A stretch of DNA of 64,000 nt from Canna indica (taxonomy: Eukaryota > Streptophyta > Magnoliopsida > Zingiberales > Cannaceae): the NCBI GenBank assembly GCA_034359265.1, contig CP136892.1, positions 12,758,501 through 12,822,500 on the forward strand, in the 5' to 3' direction. Shown here one piece after another: positions 14,821-23,840 of the stretch. Numbering within the stretch: the first letter of the stretch is position 1; each line of letters opens with the position of its first letter. Position numbers and translations under genes: made by a program. The notes below the pieces were generated by a model that searched no databases, was not told the origin of the DNA, and saw only the letters and a list, made by a program, of their open reading frames with translations.

Positions 14821-14987
14821 TTTATATAGGGCACCAGTCGCGCGCCCGACCCTTCTTCCTCCCGCTTCTGCCGCCGCCGCTCCTGCCGACCTTCGCCGCT
14901 GCTGCCGACGCCGACGCCTCTCGCCGACGCCTCTCGCCGACGCCTCTCGCCGCCGCGCCGCTGCCTCTGCCGCTGCCGCTGCTGCCG
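14821..14987 (+). promoter_or_regulatory. Transposase promoter and untranslated leader exon, CACTA copy 1
   Basis: TTTATATAGG directly follows the last 5' subterminal repeat and is conserved at the same place in copy 2 (near 35909) and, as TTTATAGAGGG, in copy 3 (near 53213), so it is a likely TATA box. A GC-rich leader follows, ending at a GT donor (CCG|GTATG at 14988). The best acceptor before the transposase ATG is TTGACAG ending at 15991, giving a predicted leader intron 14988-15991. Confidence 0.6.
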
Positions 14988-15264
14988 GTATGTTGATCGG
15001 CCGGAGATGCTAAAATCCGACCGAAACCCTATTTCTAGGGTTTCGGCCGGCGGCGGTCGGCCTATGGCCGCCGCCGAACCTTCTACAGTGGCCGGACAGT
15101 GTGTCCGGCCACTGTACGCCGGCGCCGGAGGGTGGACTCCGGCGCCGGAATATATATATATATTTATTGTTTTGAAATTGTTAATTAATTATTTTATAAA
15201 TATTAATTAATTGTTTAGATTAATTGTTTAATTTGTTAGATTAATTATTAGGGTTTAGATTAAT

Positions 15265-15524
15265 TTCGGACGCGCGCCGGAATCGTCCACTTCGGACGCG
15301 CGCCGGAATCGTCCAATTCGGACTCGCGCCGGAATCGTCCAATTCGGACTCGCGCCGGAATCGTCCACTTCGGACGCGCGCCGGAATCGTCCAATTCGGA
15401 CTCGCGCCGGAATCGTCCACTTCGGACGCGCGCCAGAATCGTCCAATTCGGACTCGCGCCGGAATCGTCCACTTCGGACTCGCGCCGGAATCGTCCACTT
15501 CGGACGCGCGCCGAAATCGTCCAA
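15265..15524 (+). repeat. 26-bp tandem repeat array, ten units, in the leader intron
   Basis: Ten consecutive 26-bp units of the form TTCGGACKCGCGCCGGAATC plus GTCCAM, varying mainly at one or two positions. The homologous site has six units in copy 2 (36372-36527) and six degenerate units in copy 3 (53747-53902). Open frames across it on the minus strand are repeat artefacts. The units are rich in CG dinucleotides. Confidence 0.95.
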
Positions 15525-15731
15525 TATGGACTCGAACTGTCTCGAAACATTTAGAAAATAATCATCCATCCGACGAGTTGATATGTTTCACGTACGCATC
15601 GACGAATCGGATATGATTTAGCAAAACCTTAGATCCGTTCGGGGATTGTATGTTCGTGTAAAAGAAGTAGATGATCTTTTATACGACGTACAATTCTTGA
15701 ATTGTCCCTGATTGGACAATTTGGGAATATA

Positions 15732-15921
15732 GTTATTTGTACTGCACTTACGTTTTTATTTTAACTGTTAACTAATTATTCTAAAATTCGACAACATCTC
15801 CCTTGTTCTCCGATACGCGCCCAGATGATATGCGTATTCGGAGAACTGTAGGGAGATGCTGTCGAAATTTAGAATAATTAGTTAACAGTTAAAATAAAAA
15901 CGTAAGTGCAGTACGAATAAC
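15732..15921. repeat. Long near-perfect hairpin in the CACTA leader intron, copy 1
   Basis: The left arm from GTTATTTGTACTGCACTTAC pairs with the right arm ending GTAAGTGCAGTACGAATAAC, with stems of about 85 bp, few mismatches, and a loop of about a dozen bases around GCCCAGATGAT. Weaker pairing continues outwards to about 15720 and 15940. The hairpin lies about 75 bp upstream of the transposase ATG, in the predicted leader intron. It recurs in copies 2 and 3, and base pairs there have co-varied. It could be a precursor of small RNAs, a structural or regulatory element, or an old inserted palindrome. Confidence 0.95.
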
Positions 15922-15995
15922 ATAAATCCCGAATGGAATAGGACAATCTCACCTAAAGACATTAACCAAAGAAATTGTCATTGATTGACAGAATC

Positions 15996-18900
15996 ATGTC
16001 GGCTGATCGAAGTTGGATGTACCGACGTTTTGATCGTGGAGCTTTAACGAATGAGTTTCGATTAGGCGTAACGTACTTCCTAAATTTCGCCTATTCGAAT
16101 CGGAATTTCGTTAGCATGGGTGATCAAATCCGATGTCCGTGCCGCATTTGTTCGAATGGACGATTTTTGGATCGGGAGACTGTCACTCTGCATCTATATA
16201 CCAAAGGATTTACACCAAGATATTTTCTATGGACTTGTCACGGGGAGTCACGCGAAGTCGGGACGTCGAGCAATCCTGTCGTTCAGACATATGGTGAATC
16301 TTCCTCTGCTGGTGCTTCTTCATCCGGTCAATGTAATCTCTATAGAACTATGATACTTGATAGTCTTGGGGGTCAATTCCGCCTGAATGATAATGTTGAT
16401 CGGCCAGTTCTTCAGACATCAGTCCCACCAGATACTACAGCGGTTGATATCACAGAAGTAGGGGCTGCGGTAGAGATTGAATTACCGAATAAAGAAGCTG
16501 CAGAATTTTACGAGATGTTGAAAGCTGCCGATGAACCTTTGTATGAGAATTGTCCTAAATACACTAGGTTTTCAGCAATGACACAGCTCTTAAACATCAA
16601 GGCCGATTGTAATATCAGCGGAGTTGCGTATGATCGGATTGCTGGATTGATTAATGGAATGCTGCCTACTGATAACAAGTTTGAGCCTACTTTTTATAAG
16701 ACTAAAAAGCTAATGAGAAAATTGGGGCTTGGGTACGAAAAAATACACGCGTGCCAAAATAACTGCATTTTATATTATAAAGAAAATGTGCAGTTGGATA
16801 AATGCCCTGTATGTCAACACCCTCGTTACAAGGAGAAGAAATCGGTCCGACAGAAAAATATCCCGTTTAAGGTGCTTCGGTATTTTCCACTAACACCGAG
16901 GCTTCAAAGATTATTCATGTCGGAAAAGACAGCCCCCTACATGAGTTGGCATGCAAGAAGTCGTGATGATACAGTAATGACTCATCCATCTGACAGTGAA
17001 GCATGGAAACATTTGGATACATGTTATCCTTCATTTGCTATGGATACTAGAAATATCAGATTGGGATTGTGCACAGATGGTTTTAATCCGTTTGGACATT
17101 CTGCAACTCCTTATTCAGTTTGGCCAGTGCTGCTGACAGTTTATAATTTGCCACCGTCAATGTGCATGAAAGATGAATTTATTTATCTTTCGATGATTAT
17201 TCCGGGTCCTAAGGGTCCGCGAAAAGAAATTGACATATTTCTCAGACCCTTGATAGATGAATTGAAAACATTGTGGACTGAGGGAGCTGTCACTTATGAT
17301 TGTCATCGGAAGCAAAACTTCAATTTAAAGGCCGCGGTCTTGTGGACAATCAATGATTTCCCCGCGTACGGCATGTTGTCGGGTTGGAGCACTCACGGCC
17401 GACTCTCTTGCCCGTATTGTATGGAACACTCTAAATCAATCAGTCTTCAGAACGGACGAAAAATCTCATTCTTTGATTGTCATCGTCGATTCCTACCGGT
17501 TCATCACCAGTATCGAAGGAATCGTAATAAATTTACTAAGGGCAGAGTCGAAAGAGATGGGCCACCACCGATGTTGTCTGGTGAACAAATGTTAGCACGT
17601 GTTTCAGCACTTCCAGATATTGTATTCGGTCGCAATGAAAGAGTGTCAGGTTTTGGCCAAACACACAACTGGGTGAAAAAAAGTATCTTTTGGGAATTGC
17701 CCTATTGGAGTTCATTATTGATTCGACATAATTTAGATGTCATGCACATTGAAAAAAATGTGTTTGATAATATTTTCAACACTGTGATGGATATTTCTGG
17801 AAAAACTAAAGATAATGTCAAAGCCCGACATGATCTGAAAATACTTTGTAAAAGACCAGAGTTGGAGTTACAAGAGGTCAACGGACGATATCTGAAACCG
17901 AAGGCCCTATATGTGTTAAATAAACAACAGATCAAAGATGTTTGTCAATGGGTAAAAGAACTCAGATTACCCGATGGATATGCTTCAAACTTATCTCGAT
18001 GTGTGAACGTCGATGATTGCAAAATATCAGGGATGAAGAGCCATGATTGTCATGTATTCATGCAGAGATTACTTCCGATCGCATTTCGAGATCTTCTACC
18101 TGATAATATTTGGGGTCCGTTGACTGAATTAAGTATGTTTTTTAGAAGCATCTGTGCAAATGTCCTTCGAGTCGAAGATATGTCAACACTTGAAAATAAT
18201 ATTGTTGAAATCATATGCAAGCTGGAGCAGTTTTTCCCTCCTGCATTTTTTGACTCGATGGAGCATCTACCGATACACTTGGCATACGAGGCACGAGTTG
18301 GTGGCCCCGTTCAATATCGTTGGATGTACTTATTTGAAAGATACATGAATCGTCTGAAGAAAAAAGTAAAGAACACCGCAGCTGTTGAAGGATCAATATC
18401 TGAATCGTATATCATCCAAGAAATTTCAACATTCTGCTCATTTTACTTTGAATCGACAGTACAGACAAGATTTGATCGTCTTCCACGTAACGACGACGGG
18501 GGTGTTCGACATTCAGATGGACGTTTAAATATATTTTGTCACTCTGGTCGTGCTTTTGGTTCTCGTCCATCTCGACACTTAAGCGATGAAGAGTATCATT
18601 TGGCACACTTGTATGTATTACTCAATTGCCCAGAGATTGAACAATTCATTGAAATATTTGACATTGAGATGGTGCAAAAATACTCTATTCACAACGATCA
18701 AGAATTGGAGACATTACGGAATCGTGATTTCCCTTCTTGGATTCAGACTTACAGCAAAGATCACAGAGCTGAAATAGATGAAAAAATATTTGAGTTTGTT
18801 AGTGGACCGTCGCGACTTGTGTCGTGCTATAGCGGATATTTTGTTAACGGGTATAAATTTCACACGGTTGAATATTCATCTACAAAAAAGACGATGAATG

Positions 18901-19466
18901 CTGGGGTCTGCGTGAAAGGGACAACCTATGTTGAATGTGATATGGATTTCTATGGACTAGTGGAAGAAGTGATAGAGTTGCACTACTTCGGCTTGAAATC
19001 AGTGTTCCTATTTAGATGTCATTGGTTCGATACAACAGAAAGGGGCATGAAAGTTCATCAAAAATACAAACTTGTTGAGGTTAATTACAAATCGAAATTG
19101 GCAGCAAATGAGCCATTTATATTGGCATCACAAGCCGAACAAGTATATTACGCGAAGTATCCGGCTCGAAATAAAGATAGAGCAGATTGGCATGTAGTCT
19201 GTAAGACAAAAGGTAGAGGAAAAATTGATCCGATAGTAGGAGAAAATGATCCTCCTGGTTTCTATCAAGAAGATGATCTTCCTGCTGTGGATCGTATTAT
19301 TCCAATACTCGAGGATGCAGACACAACGTCAATTCAATTAGAAGTTGAATATGCTGATGATGACGATCATGAAATTGAGGAAGCTGGAGATGAAGAAGAT
19401 GACGAAGAGGAAGAAGAGGAAGAAGAAGAAGAATTCGAAGACTATTATTCAGATGATGAGGAATAA
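15996..19466 (+). CDS. TNPD-type CACTA transposase, intact, 1156 aa
   Basis: Catalyses excision and insertion of the element, recognising the CACTA ends. The start is the ATG at 15996, the first ATG after the predicted splice acceptor (an upstream in-frame TTG at 15975 is not a plausible plant start). From the N-terminus: a Transpos_assoc domain (about residues 4-90, DRSWMYRRFDRG, then CPCRIC); a Transposase_21 domain (about 230-560), with KIHACQNNCILYYK, CPVCQHPRYK, RLGLCTDGFNPFG and LWTINDFPAYGMLSGWSTHG; RHNLDVMHIEKNVFDNI, which carries a further conserved Asp; then DUF4218-like (MKSHDCHVFMQRLLP) and DUF4216-like (KSVFLFRCHWFDT) regions; and a strongly acidic tail (DDDDHEIEE, then a run of Glu). 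There are no internal stops. The homologous frame is broken in copy 2 and almost wholly deleted in copy 3. Confidence 0.95.
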   Translation: MSADRSWMYRRFDRGALTNEFRLGVTYFLNFAYSNRNFVSMGDQIRCPCRICSNGRFLDRETVTLHLYTKGFTPRYFLWTCHGESREVGTSSNPVVQTYGESSSAGASSSGQCNLYRTMILDSLGGQFRLNDNVDRPVLQTSVPPDTTAVDITEVGAAVEIELPNKEAAEFYEMLKAADEPLYENCPKYTRFSAMTQLLNIKADCNISGVAYDRIAGLINGMLPTDNKFEPTFYKTKKLMRKLGLGYEKIHACQNNCILYYKENVQLDKCPVCQHPRYKEKKSVRQKNIPFKVLRYFPLTPRLQRLFMSEKTAPYMSWHARSRDDTVMTHPSDSEAWKHLDTCYPSFAMDTRNIRLGLCTDGFNPFGHSATPYSVWPVLLTVYNLPPSMCMKDEFIYLSMIIPGPKGPRKEIDIFLRPLIDELKTLWTEGAVTYDCHRKQNFNLKAAVLWTINDFPAYGMLSGWSTHGRLSCPYCMEHSKSISLQNGRKISFFDCHRRFLPVHHQYRRNRNKFTKGRVERDGPPPMLSGEQMLARVSALPDIVFGRNERVSGFGQTHNWVKKSIFWELPYWSSLLIRHNLDVMHIEKNVFDNIFNTVMDISGKTKDNVKARHDLKILCKRPELELQEVNGRYLKPKALYVLNKQQIKDVCQWVKELRLPDGYASNLSRCVNVDDCKISGMKSHDCHVFMQRLLPIAFRDLLPDNIWGPLTELSMFFRSICANVLRVEDMSTLENNIVEIICKLEQFFPPAFFDSMEHLPIHLAYEARVGGPVQYRWMYLFERYMNRLKKKVKNTAAVEGSISESYIIQEISTFCSFYFESTVQTRFDRLPRNDDGGVRHSDGRLNIFCHSGRAFGSRPSRHLSDEEYHLAHLYVLLNCPEIEQFIEIFDIEMVQKYSIHNDQELETLRNRDFPSWIQTYSKDHRAEIDEKIFEFVSGPSRLVSCYSGYFVNGYKFHTVEYSSTKKTMNAGVCVKGTTYVECDMDFYGLVEEVIELHYFGLKSVFLFRCHWFDTTERGMKVHQKYKLVEVNYKSKLAANEPFILASQAEQVYYAKYPARNKDRADWHVVCKTKGRGKIDPIVGENDPPGFYQEDDLPAVDRIIPILEDADTTSIQLEVEYADDDDHEIEEAGDEEDDEEEEEEEEEEFEDYYSDDEE

Positions 19467-19520
19467 TTGTAAAGTATATATATTTTATTAAATATATCTC
19501 TACTATTTATACAAACGCAG

Positions 19521-20963
19521 ATGATGAGGAAGACTATTTATATCTCTCATGAGGATGATACTGCCGAGGCTAGTACATCCAGACGCAGGCGGCCACGCGG
19601 GCCGAACAGGTGGCAGCCTCCACCAGCCACAGAGTCACGTAGATTGATCAGCGTGATTGGGGAGCGGTAATATATCATGAATTATGAATCATTACAAATT
19701 CATTATATCATAATATAATATTAAAATTTATTTTTGTTGTGCAGGTTCGAGCAAGAAGAAGTGCCGAGGAGCATTTCTTCTACTATTCGACGATACATGC
19801 ACGGGGCATGGCCTACGTGGTCTCACGTGCCTAGCGAGCACGTCGACATGTTATGGCGCGAGTTTGAGGTACGTAATATTTTTTTTTTTACATGCATGAT
19901 GATATATTAAGAATTGGTACTGATATTATTATTTTGCAGGCTCGCTATACATGGGCCGAGGACCAGAGGTCCTTCATTTACGCTGCCTGGGAGTCTATTT
20001 CCCGGGCAAGGTACAACGGGCAGCTGGGGCAGGCTCGGTCCCGAGCGATGGCCCGAGCTGGGACCACTAACATCGCGGAGACTCGGGGATACGGCCCCAG
20101 TTGGATTACTCCGGATATATGGGACCAGCTCGTGGGGATATGGTCGACGGATCGATGGCAGGAGGTTTCTCAGAATGCGGCTAGAAATCGCATGTCGGGG
20201 GGAGCAGCGCGTCACACCGGCGGCTCTGTTGCATTTGCAGTGCACGCAAACCGTATGGTAAGTATATCGTTTAATTATATATTTTATTTGTTATTATGTG
20301 TACTAATTAATGTATTTGTTTTGTAAATGTAGACGACGGTGTCGGATGACGGGACTGTCCAGCGACCCTCCCCGATGGCGGTGTTTGAGCGGACTCACCG
20401 TCGAGCACATGGGACGGGGGAGTACATCCACAACCGCGCTGCATACATTGTGGTAATTATATATTTGTTTAAATTATTCATAATATATTTATAATTTAAG
20501 TTTTATGATAAATATTAAACAAAAAATCAAACTCGAGTAGGAGACGTACAGCCAGAGGGTGGTGCAGCGCGGGGGTACCCCCGAGGACTTTGACGCAGCA
20601 TCGTGGGTCGAGGCCGCAGGTGGCTGGGATCATGGCCGCGTATATGGCTTCGCAGATAGTGGTCATGCGCGAGCCGTGCTAGGGCCACTTGGGGCACCGA
20701 CCCCTCCGGTCGCTGGTGAGCGGCCGTCCACCTCTAGATCCAGTTATGATCATAGTAGCAGAATAAGGACTCTAGAGGAGACGGTCGCGCGTCAGAGTCA
20801 GATGATGGAGGAGATGCATGCTATGCTACGCAACATGTCAGGTCATCCCGCAGCAGGCATCTCTTCGGCATCATCTAATCCATCGTCCTCGAGTCAGTCC
20901 ACGCCGGTGTACACTCAAGCACTCCAGACCCCGCCATATGATCCAGACCATCCTCCATCGTGA
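19521..20963 (+). CDS. TNPA-like CACTA protein with Transposase_24-type domain, five exons
   Basis: The second protein of the element, expected to bind subterminal repeats and assist transposition. Exons: 19521-19666, 19745-19868, 19940-20257, 20333-20452 and 20541-20963, all GT-AG with consistent phase, giving 376 aa if the ATG at 19521 is used. CAAACGCAG just before it could instead be an acceptor joining an upstream exon, as when tnpA and tnpD share leader exons in En/Spm. Sequence: a basic N-terminal patch (STSRRRRPRGPNRW); a Transposase_24-like core (PDIWDQLVGIWSTDRWQEVS, RHTGGSVAFAVHANRM, AVFERTHRRAHGTGEYI); then a coiled coil (RIRTLEETVARQSQMMEEMH) and a Ser/Pro tail. No stops inside the exons. 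The same exon-intron layout survives in copy 3. Confidence 0.85.
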
Positions 20964-21249
20964 TCGTGAGATTTTTTGTTTGGATATTGAACTTGTTACT
21001 AAGATATTGAACTTGTTTAACTTATTTTGTTTGGATATTGATACTTCAATTTTGCATTTGAATTGTTTTTATACTATCGTGGATAATTATCAATATAAAT
21101 ATAATTGTTTTGATGTATATCTTGGTGTGTTTGTGATGTGTGAATGAATGTGTGTATGAGGGTATGGGTGTGTGAGTTATGTATCAGATAAATGTATCAA
21201 TGTATCAATGGAAATTAGGAATTTGAAATTTTGCTGGTTGCAGGTATAG

Positions 21250-21632
21250 GTCATCAGCAACGGCTTTCCCACGGCCGTCCGTGGGAAAGCCGTTGCTAAA
21301 AGTGTATCGACAGCCGTTGCTGATGACCTACAGCAACGGCTTAGCGACGGGCTTTTACTAACGGCGTTGCTACGGACTCGAGGCCGTTGCTATTAATGTT
21401 ATCAGCAACGGTTCCGGGTCCGTGGTAAAACCGTTGCGGATAATATTTTTAGCAACGGCCCGAGCGGCCGTTGCTGATAATGTTTTGAGCGACGGCCCGA
21501 GCGGCCGTTGCTGATCCGTTGCTAAGTCATCAGCAACGCGACTTTCTGTCACGGCTCTATTGCAACGGCTCGGCCGTTGCTGATTCTCTTCAGCAACGGC
21601 TCAGCAACGGCATGAGCCGTTGCTGATGCCCA
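21250..21632. repeat. 3' subterminal repeats of CACTA copy 1
   Basis: A dense set of CAGCAACGGC, GCCGTTGCTG and related units in both orientations, ending close to the 3' terminus. Copies 2 (38998-39335) and 3 (56205-56520) keep the same arrangement with point changes. Confidence 0.85.
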
Positions 21633-22052
21633 TTATTCTAGTAGTGGATTTTGGATAATGGTTTTGCGATTCGATTTTGGTTTCGATTAGTGAAACTCAA
21701 AAACTGCTTTAAATTTGTTCGATTTCGATTACCGGGTCGCGGATAATCGGTAACCGAAATCGGTTATAAATTTCGGTTTTGTGTACCGATTAACCGTGGT
21801 TAACCGGTACCCAAAATCGTTTATAATTATCAACTTTTAAATTATAATCCAAAACCCATTACCATTTACCCATTTACCCGTTTACCTTATAACCTAAGTT
21901 TCTAACCCTAAATTCTAAGTTTCTCCATCGGCGCCGACTCCTTGTGGATGTAAAAGAAAAGTGGCGACAGTCCCACTCCCACTCGGCGACAGCCGACTCC
22001 AATCAGCCTTCTCTTTGAGAAAAGTGACAATGGCCTTGGTTCTAAGGTGCCC

Positions 22053-23095
22053 AATATGCTCCGACTGTGGCGGCTTCGTCGGGTCAGTTCTGTCTTCTCA
22101 AGGTTAGCATTTTATGTTTTTCTTCATAGTTGAATGAGACGGTGAAAAATGGATGATAACTGCATTAATTCTTTTCTTTCAATAGGATTGAGAAGGATAT
22201 CAGGTTTAATTACTTCTGGACTCGATGCACAAAGCTTGTTCTGGTAAAAAAAATTTTATCTCTTCTTTTACATCCTTTCTGTGCCCAACAACAAATGGTG
22301 GATGAATGATGAAAATGTATTTTCTTCAACTTCTTTGTTTGGCTCAGGTGACTCTCTTTGCTGTTCACTGGATGGATGATGTTTAATTTGGGATTGACAG
22401 CATACCTCATCGGAAACATGACAAACCTTATAGTACATGGCACACAACGTTAACGCACCCGAAACTTCGTAAGTGTTTAATTGATCCTCTTTCTAATCAA
22501 CAAGAAACATTACAATATGCTTTCTACCGGAGATAATAATGTACAAGGTGAGTTTTTTTCCTAATATTAATCCAATACTCAAAACATGAAGAAAAAATTA
22601 TTCCAGGTCAAGCGTCAGTAGATCAACTTGATTCTTAATTCATTATTCAAGAGTATGTCAAGAAACATTTCGATGGCCTACTTCAAACTAAACTTGAACT
22701 TCAACTAGAGTTGTTCCTCTTCTGTACGTACTACAAGAATTTGCAATTGTATTTGAATTTTTCATCTTAGTTCAATAATTTTATATAGAATAAGCTTGCT
22801 GCTTAAATATGTGAAGTGCTACCATTCTGTATTTTCTACCGAAGGTTTTTCTTTATTACCATTCAATTTGATAGATGTTTTTGAGGCAATTCACTTTGAT
22901 ATTTGGTTACGACAAAGCATGTTTTTATAGGTAATTTCTATAATTTAGTATCTGTTGCTTACACTCATTTGATGCAATAGAGGGATACAATCCAGGCTGC
23001 TTCTGAGTTTGCAGCAAGGAATCATTTGCCACAGAACATAAAGAATCAGATGTTATCTCACATATGCTTAAGATTCAAGACAGAGGGGCTAACAT
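22053..23095 (+). pseudogene. Captured KAT1-type (Shaker) potassium channel gene fragment
   Basis: Four exon pieces separated by intron sequence read as a plant inward-rectifier potassium channel. Exon 22053-22102 gives NMLRLWRLRRVSSVFSR, the S4 voltage-sensor region. Exon 22186-22243 gives EKDIRFNYFWTRCTKLVL (S4-S5 linker and start of S5). The piece from 22348 gives VTLFAVHW, then jumps directly to FNLGLTAYLIGNMTN in another frame, ending at 22468 with an in-frame stop after HGTQR. Exon 22981 onwards gives RDTIQAASEFAARNHLP and MLSHICLRFKTEGL (C-linker). The pore with its GYGD filter, which lies between the two parts of the third piece in real channels, is missing. The pieces sit inside a hAT element with intact TSDs, so this is transposon-captured genomic DNA, not a working gene. 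Confidence 0.85.
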
Positions 23096-23840
23096 CAATT
23101 TCTGTTTGTATATGTTATGAATATATATGATGTAGTTGATACTTCTGAAGTCGATCAGTTATTGTTTCTAAAGCTATATAAGAAAAATGATGCTATTTTT
23201 TGGAGTTTCTTTTATCGGGTTAAAAATTTAAAATGTTGTATAATGAATCAATGATTACAATTGGGATGAATTTAGATATGGTTTAATCGGTTATCCGTTT
23301 ACTAATCGGTTGAACTAAATTAATCGATTTCGATTATCCGCAAATAATCGAATCCGAGCCGGTTTCGATTATCCGCAAATAACCAAATCCGAGCCTGTTT
23401 CAGTTATCCGCAAATAACCAAATCCGAGCCGGTTTCGGTTTCGGATATAAGTTTTTGAAACCGACCGGATTCGGTTTCGATTTCAGTTAACGGGTGTTTA
23501 GTTCGTTTTCGGTTTTGGTTAACCCCCAAAAATATGGTTAACCGAACCGTTTTCATCCTTAGCAAAAATCACTGTTAACCCTAAATTAAAGGATCAGAAG
23601 TTCTCTGCAGTTACTGCCTGATCATTAAAGTCTAGGTTTAATTCCTTACATTCCAATAAATTGCCGCAGATTAATTCCAGAATATTTCTTAGATTGTGTG
23701 CATTTATTCCAGCAATTAAGCATATATATATATATGATTCAAATTTAAATTTGTGGGTTTGAAATTTAACAAAGAAAAATATGAAAATATGTACATAAAT
23801 ATGCCAAAAATGTTATATATATATATACTCTGTGTTATTC

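Larger units (their letters stand above)
14515..21646 (+). mobile_element. CACTA (En/Spm) element, copy 1, apparently complete
   Basis: Starts CACTACTACAAAC and ends TTCTAGTAGTG, with perfect 3-bp TSDs GAT (14512-14514 and 21647-21649). Layout: subterminal repeats, a TATA box and leader exon, a leader intron with a 26-bp tandem array and a long hairpin, an intact TNPD-type transposase (15996-19466), a five-exon TNPA-like gene (19521-20963), a 3' untranslated region and 3' subterminal repeats. Everything needed for an autonomous element appears present and unbroken. It is inserted in the hAT element 14452-23561. Copies 2 and 3 of the family are at 35616-39356 and 52955-56539. Confidence 0.95.
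14452..23561. mobile_element. hAT element carrying a host gene fragment and a nested CACTA
   Basis: Bounded by a perfect 8-bp TSD GCAAAAAT (14444-14451 and 23562-23569). The left end TAGGGGTGGCAA and the reverse complement of the right end, TAAGGATGAAAACGGTT, are Ac/hAT-like termini. Both ends are rich in GGTTAACCG palindromes, shared with the element at 51094-51707. Without the CACTA insertion it is about 1.98 kb. It encodes no transposase, so it is non-autonomous. Its internal part contains KAT1-type potassium channel exons (22053-23095), so it is a gene-capturing (Pack-type) hAT element. Confidence 0.85.
13997..23581. mobile_element. MULE-like foldback element, host of a triple nest
   Basis: The left piece 13997-14451 and the short right piece 23562-23581 are the two parts of one element split by the hAT insertion. 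The left end GTTAACCGTGATTTTTG is the reverse complement (one mismatch) of the right end, and 14000-14440 is itself a near-palindrome with arms such as AAACAAACGAAAACAGTTGA. A 10-bp direct repeat TAAATTAAAG flanks the element (13987-13996 and 23582-23591). Long terminal inverted repeats with a 9-11-bp duplication fit a Mutator-like MITE. Without the insert it is about 470 bp, non-coding. Confidence 0.72.

Noticed and set aside
15241..15569. Minus-strand frames of repeated DDSGASP/ARVRSGRFRR peptides
   Set aside because: All three minus frames stay open because of the 26-bp tandem array; this is not a repeat protein gene.
15975..15995. Upstream in-frame TTG start for the CACTA transposase
   Set aside because: Plants initiate at ATG; the ATG at 15996 directly follows a good splice acceptor and the DRSWMY domain begins right after it.
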